Below, one piece after another: positions 10,245 to 18,821 of a stretch of 56,014 bases of DNA (the stretch's first letter is position 1; every line of letters starts with the position of its first letter). The notes under the pieces were generated by a model, which searched no databases, had not been told where the DNA came from, and saw only the letters and a list, made by a program, of their open reading frames with translations. A program made the position numbers and the translations under genes. This stretch comes from Anaerolineae bacterium (GTDB lineage: Bacteria; Chloroflexota; Anaerolineae; J036; Brachytrichaceae). Location: NCBI GenBank assembly GCA_947476335.1, contig CANJQH010000016.1, forward strand, positions 1 through 56,014. The letters run 5' to 3'.

Positions 10245-10620
10245 GTAACTAACGTGACTTGCCACCTTAGACGGAATTTCGGTCTGGTCGCGACTACGTC
10301 GCGTCCCCGCTGAATTTGCCCAAGCCGCGCCCGGACCCAGTGGTCCGGGCTGGGGACGTGGGCGCGCCTCCAGCGCTTTTTCGTCCGGCATGAGCGCCGG
10401 AGGCGCGGTCCGCCGCGGGGAATCAACCCGCAGCCTCGAAGAGGCGGCCGCATCTCAGCCCGGGGCACAGCGCCAGAGGCGCGTCACCCCGGGCGACGCC
10501 GGCGCGAGCCGCGGCGCTCGTCGGAAATGGCCAAAACCCAGCTGAGGTAGCAAGTCACGTTAACTACTCAGGCCAGCCATTTTTCCAACGCGAAACACTG
10601 ATTTAGGCGTGAATCGTTAC
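10245..10620. repeat. Family A short copy split by element E
   Basis: Outside E the sequence reads GTAACTA / CTCAGGCCAGCC and ends in GAATCGTTAC. The central palindromic stem is missing (GCGAAACACTGATTTAGG runs straight through). Confidence 0.75.
10252..10560. mobile_element. Element E, 309-bp non-autonomous insertion
   Basis: Terminal inverted repeats ACGTGACTTGCCACCTTAG and (reverse complement) ACGTGACTTGCTACCTCAG; flanked by a 6-bp duplication TAACTA (10246-10251 and 10561-10566). GC-rich interior contains the hairpin CCCGGACC-CAGT-GGTCCGGG (10330-10349) and AGCGCTTTTTCG shared in type with families D and F. No coding capacity. Confidence 0.8.
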
Positions 10621-10706
10621 TGCTTGCGTAATCTGGGTCTGATGCTTCTGGTCGATTTGACCTTTTCACACTTTGCCTCTAAACGTACACTGTCATTCGC
10701 GCAGTT

Positions 10707-10800
10707 CTTTCCAGACGGTCATTTCCAGACAGTCTTTTCCAGACAGTCTTTTCCAGACAGTCTTTTCCAGACAGTCTTTTCCAGACAGTCTTTTCCAGGA
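10707..10800 (+). repeat. 14-bp tandem repeat abutting a start region
   Basis: Six units of TTTTCCAGACAGTC (the first two slightly different) plus a partial seventh that becomes TTTTCCAGGAG, the Shine-Dalgarno of the next gene. Confidence 0.9.
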
Positions 10801-10812
10801 GAAAACAGAAGC

Positions 10813-11922
10813 ATGAGCAATGAAAATACCCCGAGCAAAATTCGCCTTGGCATGATCGGAACGGGTGGCATGGCACGCTATCACATCGGCAATATCCTGA
10901 AGCAGCTGGATACCACCGAGGTCGTCGCCGTGTGTGAACCAAGTGGCGACGCCTATGAACATGCCGCCGATCTTTTCGACAAGGCCGGGCAACCGGTGCC
11001 GCCAAACGAGCCGAACTTCGCCAAGTTCATCAAGACGTACGCCGGCAAAATCGACGCCGCCTTCATCGTCACGCCGCACAACGAACACTTCCCGCAGGCT
11101 ACCGCTCTGATGAAAGCCGGCATCGACGTGCTAATCGAAAAGCCGATGGTGATGAATCCGGCCGAGGCAAAAAAACTGCTCAAGACGCGTGATCAGACCG
11201 GACGTCTGCTCATGGTCGCCTTCAACGGCAGCAGCTCGCCATCGATCCGCATCGCCGCCGAGATGCTGCAGAGCGGCGAACTCGGCAAAATCCTCAATGT
11301 GCAGGCAGCCGTGTGGCAGACGTGGGAACAGGCCACCAAGGGCTTGTGGCGGCAGGTTCCCGAAATCAGTGGTGGTGGCTATATGTTCGACACCGGTGCA
11401 CACCTGCTGAACACCGTCTCCGACCTGATCGGCGAGCCGTTCACCGAAGTGGCCGCCTTCATCGACAACCGCTCAACGAAAGTAGACATCCTGACCGTGG
11501 CGATCGCCAAGACGAAGAGCGGCTCGTTCGTCACGATCAACGGCTGCGGCGCATCGCCGGTGACAGGCACCGATATCAAGATCTGGTGCGAAAAAGGCAT
11601 GCTTGAAACCGGCGTCTGGGGTGGCTATCTGCGCGTGCAGAAGGCCGGCGAAAAGGAAATGATGAACGTCGAGCTGCCACCATTCCTCGGTGTGTGGCAG
11701 ACGTTCGTGCGCGTGCGCCACGGCGAAATTCAGAACCCCTGCCCGGGTGAGATCGGCCTGCGCATGATCGAGCTGTGGGATGCGATCAAGGCAAGCGCGG
11801 CGCAGAAAGGCAACGTCGTGAAGATCAAAGCGAGTGTGAAGAAGGCCGCGCCAGCCAAAGCGAAGGCAAAGCCGGCCGCGAAGAAAGCGTCTGCCAAAGG
11901 CAAGTCGAAGGCAAAGAAGTAG
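10813..11922 (+). CDS. Gfo/Idh/MocA-family oxidoreductase with lysine/alanine tail
   Basis: NAD(P)-dependent sugar or inositol dehydrogenase family; exact substrate unknown. The 369-aa product has the Rossmann motif MIGTGGMARYH near residue 13, the family's catalytic EKP motif (109-111), and a C-terminal alpha/beta domain with GGGYMFDTGAHLLNT. The last about 30 residues are almost only K, A and P (KKAAPAKAKAKPAAKKASAK), as in histone-H1-like tails, and unusual for this family. The frame is open upstream through the tandem repeat; ATG 10813 is preceded by AGGAG (10797-10801). It stands alone, bounded by repeat DNA. Confidence 0.85.
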   Translation: MSNENTPSKIRLGMIGTGGMARYHIGNILKQLDTTEVVAVCEPSGDAYEHAADLFDKAGQPVPPNEPNFAKFIKTYAGKIDAAFIVTPHNEHFPQATALMKAGIDVLIEKPMVMNPAEAKKLLKTRDQTGRLLMVAFNGSSSPSIRIAAEMLQSGELGKILNVQAAVWQTWEQATKGLWRQVPEISGGGYMFDTGAHLLNTVSDLIGEPFTEVAAFIDNRSTKVDILTVAIAKTKSGSFVTINGCGASPVTGTDIKIWCEKGMLETGVWGGYLRVQKAGEKEMMNVELPPFLGVWQTFVRVRHGEIQNPCPGEIGLRMIELWDAIKASAAQKGNVVKIKASVKKAAPAKAKAKPAAKKASAKGKSKAKK

Positions 11923-12095
11923 GCAAAGAAGTAGATAGTTCGATATTTTCGAAAAACATGTCATCACCGGCGCGCTGCACACAACACGGCGCGCTGGTAG
12001 AAATCAATTCGATACCCGAAGCCTTCTCAGCGAATGAACGCACTGGGAGTGACTAAATTCAAGGGGAGAAACCACGGGATCATTTCGGGAATTCG

Positions 12096-12668
12096 ATGAA
12101 CTGGCTCGCCCATCTGCTCCTCGCTGAACCCGACGTCGAGTCGTGGATCGGCGCCGTCGCGGCGGATTGGGTGAAAGGCGAAGCGCGCACGCGTTTTAGC
12201 GCCGGGGTGCAGCGCGGCTTCGCACTGCACCGCACGGTCGATATGTATACGGATTCACACGCAACCGTGCTGCGCAGCCAGGCGCGCATCGTGGCGCCGT
12301 ATAGACGCTACGCCGGCGTGCTGATTGACATCTTCTACGACTACTTCCTCAGCGCACGCTGGGGGGAATACTGCCCACAGCCACGTGAAGAATTCATCGC
12401 GTCGGTCTACACCGCACTGGCAGAGCACGAGCCGCACCTGCCACCCGAAGTCGCACGCGGCTTCGCATACATGCGCCGTGATGACTGGCTCGGCAGTTAC
12501 GCCACAGTCGACGGCATCGCCCTCACACTGCGGCGTTTGTCACATCGGCTGCGGCCAGGCAATCTGCTGGCCGAAGGCGCAGCACAGATCGAAATACACA
12601 TGGATGCACTGGACGCAGATTTTTGTGAATTTTTTCCGCAAATGCGCGCTCACGTGACCTCATGGTAA
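12096..12668 (+). CDS. ACP phosphodiesterase-like protein (AcpH/DUF479)
   Basis: The 190-aa product resembles acyl-carrier-protein hydrolyase, which removes the phosphopantetheine arm from ACP. Family signatures are the N-terminal MNWLAHLLLA, a D-x-VKG segment (DWVKGEA), GFALHRTVDMYTDSH with conserved His and Asp, and the metal-site-like DIFYDYFLSARW. Length is normal. The start at ATG 12096 is fixed by the conserved N-terminus; no clear Shine-Dalgarno. acpS, the opposing enzyme, is encoded at 49.6 kb. Members of this family outside proteobacteria are poorly tested, so activity is inferred. Confidence 0.75.
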   Translation: MNWLAHLLLAEPDVESWIGAVAADWVKGEARTRFSAGVQRGFALHRTVDMYTDSHATVLRSQARIVAPYRRYAGVLIDIFYDYFLSARWGEYCPQPREEFIASVYTALAEHEPHLPPEVARGFAYMRRDDWLGSYATVDGIALTLRRLSHRLRPGNLLAEGAAQIEIHMDALDADFCEFFPQMRAHVTSW

Positions 12669-12698
12669 AGGCGACGCAAGTGTCCCCGCCCGCTTGCA

Positions 12699-13538
12699 TC
12701 ACCTCTCCATTTTTCGGCCGACCACCAGCATGCCGCCACCGGAGTCTGTGACTTTTTCGTCATACAACGAGCGAAGCTTAGGCAGCAGTCGATCGCGCAC
12801 TATATTGCGCATCAAACCCTGATATCCGAGCGGGCGCAGGCGCGGCGACGCAAGCAGATTGAACAGCGAGCGTCCTCCGATGTTGTACTCGCGGTTCATG
12901 CGATCCCACTGCGCTTCAGTGGCGGGCGAAATGTAGTAACGCGCATTGATCAGCTGAATGCCAACCTGTCCAAACAATACGCGCCACTCGTCGGCCGTGT
13001 GGTAATGATGATGCGCAAATTTTTTGTCGATCGTGGTCGCGTACGCCTCAGCTTCCTGCTTCGATGCTGCCGTGCGGAATCCATCAAGCAGCGAACGAAA
13101 TTTGTCGCTCGGCACGGTGAAGATAATCAGCCCATCCTTGCGCAACACACGGGAGAGTTCAGGCAGCACGTTTTGCAGATCAGGAATATGCTCGATGACT
13201 GAATTCGAATACAGCGAACCGAAAAACCCATCTGCGTACGGCAGATGATGGCCATCAGCGAACTGCACGCCATGCTGATAGACGCCGCTGTTGCGTGCAC
13301 CCGGCAGTTCTGCAGCTGCGATGTCGTTGCCAAAGATGCCCGGCTGCTTGCCAAAGATCGCCTCAGTGTACAAGCCATCGCCGCAGCCAAAGTCCAGCAT
13401 CGGCGACGGGAAGTCCAGCGTAGCGAGCGTCTTTGCCTCGATGCTGCGCCACAGCGCCACCGGCGGCGCAAACCAGTAGCGATGTAGAAAATCTGAAAGA
13501 TAGTCTTTGTCTTTAAAGACACGCAAATTGTCGGCCAT
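12699..13538 (-). CDS. Class I SAM-dependent methyltransferase
   Basis: The 279-aa product has the SAM-binding motif MLDFGCGDGLYTE (motif I), an FADGHHLPYADGFFGSLYSN stretch (motifs II/III) and SNSVIEHIPDLQNVLPELSR typical of Methyltransf_11 proteins. The substrate cannot be told from sequence; the long C-terminal part with many aromatic residues may be a lipid or glycan substrate region. The frame is open far upstream through family A repeats; ATG at 13538 precedes the conserved part and has GATAAT nine bases before it. Convergent with the AcpH-like gene, 30 bp apart. Confidence 0.75.
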   Translation of the reverse strand: MADNLRVFKDKDYLSDFLHRYWFAPPVALWRSIEAKTLATLDFPSPMLDFGCGDGLYTEAIFGKQPGIFGNDIAAAELPGARNSGVYQHGVQFADGHHLPYADGFFGSLYSNSVIEHIPDLQNVLPELSRVLRKDGLIIFTVPSDKFRSLLDGFRTAASKQEAEAYATTIDKKFAHHHYHTADEWRVLFGQVGIQLINARYYISPATEAQWDRMNREYNIGGRSLFNLLASPRLRPLGYQGLMRNIVRDRLLPKLRSLYDEKVTDSGGGMLVVGRKMER

Positions 13539-13568
13539 GGGACGGGGATTATCGCATTTGAAATTGGG

Positions 13569-13650
13569 GAACTGCTCAGACCTGCGTGAATATGATGTCC
13601 CGCGAAGTGCGTGTGCTTCGCGATGGAAAATAGAGCGGTCTGAGCAGTTC
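13569..13650. repeat. Family A divergent copy
   Basis: Ends GAACTGCTCAGACC and GGTCTGAGCAGTTC are perfect inverted repeats, with a small inner hairpin GCGAAG/CTTCGC. The end bases differ from other copies but still pair. Confidence 0.6.
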
Positions 13651-13715
13651 GCCAATTTGAGATGTGAGATCGGCTTCTTCCACGATGTACCCCTGCGTCT
13701 AAAATCTAAAAGCTG

Positions 13716-13776
13716 GTAACTGCTCATGCCCAAATCGGTATTTCGCGTTGGAAAACTGGCTGGCCTGAGTAGGTAC
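13716..13776. repeat. Family A short copy
   Basis: GTAACTGCTCATGCCCAAATC joined directly to CGCGTTGGAAAACTGGC and CCTGAGTAGGTAC. The central stem is absent. Confidence 0.7.
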
Positions 13777-13792
13777 AAAAACTGAAATCTGG

Positions 13793-13853
13793 TAGCGACT
13801 CAGGTCGGTCTATTTCTCATTACGAAATATCAACCGAGGCCTGAGTCGTTACG
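13793..13853. repeat. Family A short copy
   Basis: GTAGCGACTCAGG ... CCTGAGTCGTTAC with a short centre. With the copies at 13569 and 13716 it fills most of the 332-bp gap 13539-13870. Confidence 0.65.
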
Positions 13854-13870
13854 AAATTTGAAATTTCGAA

Positions 13871-14671
13871 ATGCTCACTTTCCTCAAGCTAGGCGGCTCG
13901 CTGCTCACCGACAAAACACACGATAAGGCAACGCGCCCGGACGTAATTGCGCGCATCGCGCATGAAATCGCCGGCTATGTTGCGCAGCCACAGCGGGCAG
14001 CACTGCTGCTTGGGCATGGCTCGGGATCGTTCGGACACACGGCGGCGAAGAAGTACGGCACGCGCTCGGGCGTACACGATGCAGAAGGGTGGCGCGGCTT
14101 TGCGGAGGTATCGGTGGTGGCGGCGCAGCTGAACCGCATCGTCGCCGACGCGCTGGCCAGCGCAGGCGTACCTGTGTTCAGCGTGGCACCTTCTTCGTCG
14201 GTGCGCTGCATCAACGGGCGTATCGTGCACATGGAACTTGCGCCCATTCACGCAGCCCTCGAACGTAAACTGATTCCACTGGTGATGGGCGATGTGGCGT
14301 TCGACGACGTACGCGGCGGCACAATCGTCTCGACAGAGGAAATATTCGCCTTCCTTGCACAGCACGTGTCGATACAGCGAATGCTGCTGGCAGGCGAAAC
14401 GGAGGGCGTCTACGTTTCAATGAGCGACAAACGCATTCTGCCGCGCATCACATCCGCCAGCTGGGAAACGCAGCACAGCGGCATCGGCGCATCGCGTGGT
14501 GCTGACGTCACGGGGGGCATGGCCTCGAAAGTACAAGATATGCTCGCCCTCACCCAGGCGCACCCCGGGCTCAGCGTACGCATTTTCTCCGGCCTCGAAC
14601 CTGGTGCCATACGCCGTGCGCTCGACGGCGAAAATGTGGGGACGCTGATCGAAGAGCGTTCCGGGTTCTGA
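13871..14671 (+). CDS. Isopentenyl phosphate kinase
   Basis: Amino-acid-kinase fold enzyme that phosphorylates isopentenyl phosphate to isopentenyl diphosphate in the alternative mevalonate pathway. The 266-aa product has FLKLGGSLLTDK (residues 4-15), the diagnostic GHGSGSFGH with catalytic His, KYGTRSGVH, and the ATP-site TEGVYVS; these separate it from glutamate or acetylglutamate kinases. No other mevalonate gene is in the window. The start at ATG 13871 is fixed by the conserved N-terminal strand; no Shine-Dalgarno is seen. It supports a Chloroflexota origin, where this kinase replaces phosphomevalonate kinase chemistry. Confidence 0.85.
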   Translation: MLTFLKLGGSLLTDKTHDKATRPDVIARIAHEIAGYVAQPQRAALLLGHGSGSFGHTAAKKYGTRSGVHDAEGWRGFAEVSVVAAQLNRIVADALASAGVPVFSVAPSSSVRCINGRIVHMELAPIHAALERKLIPLVMGDVAFDDVRGGTIVSTEEIFAFLAQHVSIQRMLLAGETEGVYVSMSDKRILPRITSASWETQHSGIGASRGADVTGGMASKVQDMLALTQAHPGLSVRIFSGLEPGAIRRALDGENVGTLIEERSGF

Positions 14672-14706
14672 GCAATAAATTCACGCAGAACTCGGAACGC
14701 TTCAAT

Positions 14707-14750
14707 CTGCCGACTACCTGCCGACTACCTGCCGACTACCTGCCGACTAC
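14707..14750. repeat. 11-bp tandem repeat
   Basis: Four exact copies of CTGCCGACTAC, ending five bases before the ugpC stop codon. Confidence 0.9.
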
Positions 14751-14754
14751 CTGC

Positions 14755-15855
14755 CTACCGAATCGACTTCTCGGTATCTTTGTCGAACAGATGCATGTTG
14801 TCCATATTCATCGCGACCGAGATGGCGCCACCTACACGCGCCTTACTGCGCGGGTCGACACGGGCGAGGAAAGTCTTGCCATGGTTTTCGAGGTATACGA
14901 TCACCTCGTTGCCCATCAGCTCAGTCACTTCGACTTTGCTGTCAACCAGCGCCGAGTGGATACCCTGCGGAAGGTACTCGGGGTCATGAATGTGCTCGGG
15001 GCGAATGCCAAATACGACCGGCTTGCCGACGTAGGCCTTGTACTGCGCCAGCTTCTGATCCGGCACGCGCACGCGGAACGTGCCGCAGTCGACATACACA
15101 CCACCATCGGTGTTCGTGAGCGTAGCGTCAAAGAAGTTCATCGACGGCGAGCCGATGAAGCCGGCGACGAAGAGGTTGTCCGGGCGATCGTACAACGTCT
15201 GCGGCGTGTCGATCTGCTGCAGCACGCCATCCTTCATCACAGCGATGCGCGTTCCCATCGTCATCGCCTCAGTCTGGTCATGCGTGACGTAGATGAACGT
15301 GGTGCCGAGCTGCTGATGCAGTTTGCTGATTTCCGCACGTGCCTGCACGCGCAGCTTCGCATCAAGGTTCGAGAGCGGTTCGTCCATCAGGAAGACCGCC
15401 GGGTTACGCACAATCGCGCGGCAAACCGCCACACGCTGGCGCTGGCCACCCGAGAGCTGCTTCGGCTTGCGATCGAGCAGATGCTCGATGCCCATGCGCC
15501 GCGCCGCATCGCGCACGCGCTGGTCGATCTCAGCCTTCGGCATCTTGCGCAGCTTCAGACCGAACGCCATGTTGTCGTACACGCTCATGTGCGGATACAA
15601 CGCATATGACTGAAACACCATCGCGATGTCGCGGTCCTTGGGGGGAACGTCGTTCACCACGCGGTCGCCAATATAAATGTTGCCATCGCTGATCTCTTCG
15701 AGACCGGCAAGCATGCGCAACGATGTCGTCTTGCCGCAGCCCGAAGGCCCGACGAAAACAAGGAACTCACGGTCCGCGATCTCAATGTTCAGATCGCTCA
15801 CCGCATTGACGTCTCCGAAGCGTTTAAAAACGTTCTCGAACCTTACGCTAGCCAT
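14755..15855 (-). CDS. ugpC: Carbohydrate ABC transporter ATP-binding protein, UgpC/MsmK/MalK family
   Basis: Cytoplasmic ATPase for CUT1 sugar or glycerol-3-phosphate importers. The 366-aa product has Walker A GPSGCGKTTSLRMLAGL, Q-loop MVFQSYALYPHMSVYDN, signature LSGGQRQRVAVCRAI, Walker B VFLMDEPLSNLDA, switch VTHDQTEAMTMG, then a C-terminal regulatory TOBE region with GIRPEHIHDP. The true start is ATG 15855, preceded by an excellent GGAGGAA (15861-15867); the frame stays open a little further upstream. No permease or binding protein is adjacent, so it probably serves several CUT1 transporters encoded elsewhere. Which sugar is unknown. Confidence 0.88.
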   Translation of the reverse strand: MASVRFENVFKRFGDVNAVSDLNIEIADREFLVFVGPSGCGKTTSLRMLAGLEEISDGNIYIGDRVVNDVPPKDRDIAMVFQSYALYPHMSVYDNMAFGLKLRKMPKAEIDQRVRDAARRMGIEHLLDRKPKQLSGGQRQRVAVCRAIVRNPAVFLMDEPLSNLDAKLRVQARAEISKLHQQLGTTFIYVTHDQTEAMTMGTRIAVMKDGVLQQIDTPQTLYDRPDNLFVAGFIGSPSMNFFDATLTNTDGGVYVDCGTFRVRVPDQKLAQYKAYVGKPVVFGIRPEHIHDPEYLPQGIHSALVDSKVEVTELMGNEVIVYLENHGKTFLARVDPRSKARVGGAISVAMNMDNMHLFDKDTEKSIR

Positions 15856-15996
15856 GAAATTTCCTCCGTCGACCATTGCGGTCGAATGCCCTGAAAAGGG
15901 TCTTAATTAGCGACGAGTATAGCGATGGGGAAATTCTGCGCAAGTTGGAAAGAGTAGATAGTGCAGAGTCACTACACTATCTGCCATCCACTATCA

Positions 15997-16920
15997 CTAC
16001 TCTCCCATCCACGCCCCCTGCTCCGTCGTCTGCAGCGTCCACGCACGAGCAGTGAGGCCAAATTCGGCAAAGGTCTGCACCATCGCTTCGCCGATCTGCG
16101 CATGGCGATCGGCGCTGAATGCGATCAGCCCAGGGCCGGCGCCGCTCATCGCCACTGCGATCGCACCTGCACTGAGGGCGGCCTGACGAGCCTGCATCGC
16201 GCCTGGGATTGCCGGCATGCGGTACGGTTCGTGGATGCGGTCTTCCATCACACGCGCCAACAGTGCCAGATCGCCGCGCCGCAGCGCTTCCACCACCAGC
16301 GCAGCGCGGCCGATGTTGAACACAGCATCGGCGCGTGAATAGGTCGCGGGCAATACCGCGCGCGCATGCGACGTGAGGAAATGCAGCTGCGGCACGCACA
16401 CGGTCACCGTCGTCGGTACCATTGGAATGTTCTCCGCAACCGGCTGCCCGTCGCGCATCGCCACAACCACCAGCCCACCCAGCAGCGCCGGCGCCACATT
16501 GTCGCCGTGGCCTTCAATTTCACACGCGCGCGCCAGAATGCGCTGCCTCCCGGCTGCGCTGTTCAGGCTCGCCGGCTCAAGCAGATGCCGCGCCAGCATC
16601 AACCCTGCCAGCGTCGCCGTCGAGCTCGAGCCGAGGCCGCTGCCGACTGGGACCGCATTCGTGCAGATCACACGGTAATGCGCGCTGCGTACGTCAAATG
16701 GCGCGTGCAGCGACAGCTCCTCGAGCATCGTGCGCACTACGAGATGACCGCTATCCGCCGCCAGCACACCCGCTCCCTCACCGCGCGTCTCCACTGCGAT
16801 GCCCTGTACCGCCGGGTCCTCGCGCAGCTCAAATGTATTCCATAGATCGAGTGCGATGCCCATGGCGTCGAAGCCCGGGCCGAGGTTGGCCGAAGTGGCG
16901 GGAACGTGAATGCGAATCAT
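15997..16920 (-). CDS. thrB: Homoserine kinase
   Basis: GHMP kinase that phosphorylates homoserine for threonine synthesis. The 307-aa product has the N-terminal substrate motif VPATSANLGPGFDAMGIAL, the GHMP ATP loop GSGLGSSSTATLAG, and the C-terminal motif AMSGAGPGLIAF. The ATG at 16920 is 6 bp after the thrC stop, so the two are co-transcribed on the minus strand, thrC first. Length is normal. Confidence 0.93.
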   Translation of the reverse strand: MIRIHVPATSANLGPGFDAMGIALDLWNTFELREDPAVQGIAVETRGEGAGVLAADSGHLVVRTMLEELSLHAPFDVRSAHYRVICTNAVPVGSGLGSSSTATLAGLMLARHLLEPASLNSAAGRQRILARACEIEGHGDNVAPALLGGLVVVAMRDGQPVAENIPMVPTTVTVCVPQLHFLTSHARAVLPATYSRADAVFNIGRAALVVEALRRGDLALLARVMEDRIHEPYRMPAIPGAMQARQAALSAGAIAVAMSGAGPGLIAFSADRHAQIGEAMVQTFAEFGLTARAWTLQTTEQGAWMGE

Positions 16921-16926
16921 GATGCC

Positions 16927-18000
16927 TCAGCCGATCATTTCAAGCAGCGCATCAATCGTCGGCGGAATCATCACCGGCGTGGCCACACCCTTGATCGCCG
17001 TGTCCGGGTCCTTCAAGCCGTGGCCCGTCAGCACAGTCACGACGGTCTTGCCCTTCACGTCGACCGCACCTTCGCAGATCGCCTTGCCCAGCGCAGCCAG
17101 GCCGGTAGCACTCGACGGCTCACAGAAGATGCCCTCGGCACGCGCCACCTGGCGATACTGATGCAGAATTTCGGCGTCGCTCACCGCAGTGATGTGGCCG
17201 TCAGATTCGTCCAACGCCCGCACCGCCTCGCGCCAGCGGGCTGGGTTGCCGATGCGAATCGCCGTGGCGATCGTCTCGGGATGCTCCACCACGCGACCCA
17301 GCACAATCGGCGCCGAGCCTTCAGCCTGCCCACCGAGCATGTGCGGCAAAGAATCGCACTTGCCATCGCGAAAATATTCCTGGAAGCCCAGCCAGTACGA
17401 AGTGATGTTGCCGGCGTTGCCGACCGGCAGCGCCAGAAAATCCGGCGCGCGACCGAGCGCATCGACAATTTCAAACGACGCCGTCTTCTGGCCCTGAATG
17501 CGCGCCGGGTTGATTGAGTTCACCAGCGCGATCGGCGCACGCTCAGTGGCTTCGCGCACCATGCGCAGCCCGTCGTCGAAGTTGCCGTCGATCGAAATTA
17601 CCTGCGCACCATACGCCAGCGCACCCGCCAGCTTGCCGGCCGCGATCTTGCCGTCCGGCACCAGCACCACACACTTGAGGCCGGCGCGTGCCGCGTACGC
17701 AGCCGCAGACGCAGCTGTATTGCCTGTGCTGGCACAGATCACCGTCTTCGCACCGTCAGCGACGGCCTGCGTCATCGCCGCAGTCATGCCGCGGTCTTTG
17801 AACGAGCCGGTCGGGTTGAGCGCTTCATATTTGATATACAACTCGAATCCGCCACCGAACAGCTGCGCCAGGCGCGGCGCCGGAATCAGCGGCGTATTGC
17901 CTTCGAGCAGCGTCACGGGCGAGGTTCCCGGCGCAACGTCGACGCGATCGCGATAATGCGCGATCACACCCGGCCAGGCGCGATGAATCTGGGACGACAT
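16927..18000 (-). CDS. thrC: Threonine synthase
   Basis: PLP enzyme that converts O-phosphohomoserine to threonine. The 357-aa product has [12 protein letters not shown], the PLP-lysine motif [14 protein letters not shown], the phosphate-binding [18 protein letters not shown], and [13 protein letters not shown]. Start chosen at ATG 18000, directly before HRAWPGVI; an in-frame ATG at 18012 is possible, and TATGAT lies 7 nt before the chosen start. The open frame continues into heptanucleotide repeats, which are not coding. It leads the thrC-thrB pair. Confidence 0.92.
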   Translation of the reverse strand: MSSQIHRAWPGVIAHYRDRVDVAPGTSPVTLLEGNTPLIPAPRLAQLFGGGFELYIKYEALNPTGSFKDRGMTAAMTQAVADGAKTVICASTGNTAASAAAYAARAGLKCVVLVPDGKIAAGKLAGALAYGAQVISIDGNFDDGLRMVREATERAPIALVNSINPARIQGQKTASFEIVDALGRAPDFLALPVGNAGNITSYWLGFQEYFRDGKCDSLPHMLGGQAEGSAPIVLGRVVEHPETIATAIRIGNPARWREAVRALDESDGHITAVSDAEILHQYRQVARAEGIFCEPSSATGLAALGKAICEGAVDVKGKTVVTVLTGHGLKDPDTAIKGVATPVMIPPTIDALLEMIG

Positions 18001-18016
18001 GGAATAGATCATATAA

Positions 18017-18077
18017 GAGTTCCGAGTTCCGAGTTCCAAGTTCCGAGCTCCGAGTGAGTTCTCGGAACTTGGAACTT
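18017..18077. repeat. Heptanucleotide repeat with inverted segment
   Basis: GAGTTCC repeated (18017-18051, three exact, two variant), followed by CTCGGAACTTGGAACTT, the same heptad in reverse, so the tract can fold back. Confidence 0.75.
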
Positions 18078-18090
18078 CTTCAGCACCCAT

Positions 18091-18096
18091 TACAAT
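18091..18096 (+). promoter_or_regulatory. Candidate -10 of the EthD gene (leaderless type)
   Basis: TACAAT ends 11 nt before ATG 18108; no Shine-Dalgarno. Confidence 0.45.
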
Positions 18097-18107
18097 CGCC
18101 CTGTCTC

Positions 18108-18410
18108 ATGATCAAGCTCATCATTTTCTTTCGCAAACCGAAGGACGTCGCTGCTTTCGAAACGCACTTCAGCAACACACACGTGCCGCTGATCGCGAAA
18201 ATGCCCAACATCAAGCGCACTGCCGTCACACGTGCCATCGGCGCTCCAAAAGGCGAGCCGATCTTCCATCTCATTCATGAGGTTTACTTCGATGACCTGC
18301 AGGCCTGCAACTTCGCGCTCAATTCGCCCGAAGGTCGTGAAGCCGGCGCCGATCTGATGGTCTGGGCGAAGGAAATTTCCACACTCATGTTCGGAGAAGC
18401 GTGGGAGTAG
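18108..18410 (+). CDS. EthD-domain protein
   Basis: A 100-aa dimeric alpha-beta barrel protein. IKLIIFFRKPKDVAAFETHF followed by HVPLIAKMPNIKR matches the EthD family pattern, in which a central His of the N-terminal half (here HFSNTHVPLI) is conserved. EthD proteins are linked to breakdown of ethers or to small-molecule binding; the substrate here is unknown. A second barrel-fold protein follows 33 bp later and may be co-transcribed. Confidence 0.7.
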   Translation: MIKLIIFFRKPKDVAAFETHFSNTHVPLIAKMPNIKRTAVTRAIGAPKGEPIFHLIHEVYFDDLQACNFALNSPEGREAGADLMVWAKEISTLMFGEAWE

Positions 18411-18443
18411 AGGCGACGCCAGCGTTGCTTATGCCTGCATGGC

Positions 18444-18776
18444 ATGTCTGATTCAACGTTCGCACACACGCCGCCCCCGCCATATTACGCAGTGATTTTC
18501 ACATCGCAGCGCACAGCGGAGGACCACGGTTACGGAACCATGGCCGAAACGATGGTCAGCCTCGCACACACGATGCCGGGCTTTCTCGGCGTAGAAAGCG
18601 TCCGTGAAACCGATGGCTTCGGCATCACTGTGTCGTACTGGGAATCTGAGGACGCCATCCACAGATGGCGCATGCACGTCGATCACCTCGCGGCGCAGGA
18701 CACCGGCAAATCTTCGTGGTATGCGCACTATGAAGTGCGCATCGCCCGCGTCGAGCGAGCCTATGGCAATGCGTAA
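18444..18776 (+). CDS. Antibiotic biosynthesis monooxygenase-like (ABM) protein
   Basis: A 110-aa dimeric alpha-beta barrel protein. YYAVIFTSQRT, MPGFLGVESVRETDGFGIT and VSYWESEDAIHRWRMH match the ABM pattern in which a beta strand is followed by a PGFLG-type turn and a tryptophan-rich helix. Related proteins act as cofactor-free monooxygenases or as heme-binding proteins; no specific role can be given. The start at ATG 18444 has no Shine-Dalgarno; coupling to the EthD gene upstream is possible. Confidence 0.65.
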   Translation: MSDSTFAHTPPPPYYAVIFTSQRTAEDHGYGTMAETMVSLAHTMPGFLGVESVRETDGFGITVSYWESEDAIHRWRMHVDHLAAQDTGKSSWYAHYEVRIARVERAYGNA

Positions 18777-18821
18777 ACGCAGCGCGCACCAGCACAAAAT
18801 CGCCGGCACGCGCCACCGATG

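Noticed and set aside
10707..10800. Iterons of a replication origin
   Set aside because: No DnaA boxes, no AT-rich unwinding region and no rep gene nearby; repeats sit in a gene leader.
10679..11005. Peptide with WKRLSGKDCLEKT repeats on the minus strand
   Set aside because: It is only the translation of the 14-bp tandem repeat.
18017..18107. Longer threonine synthase start in the heptad repeat
   Set aside because: The extra residues come from GAGTTCC repeats and lack any family similarity.
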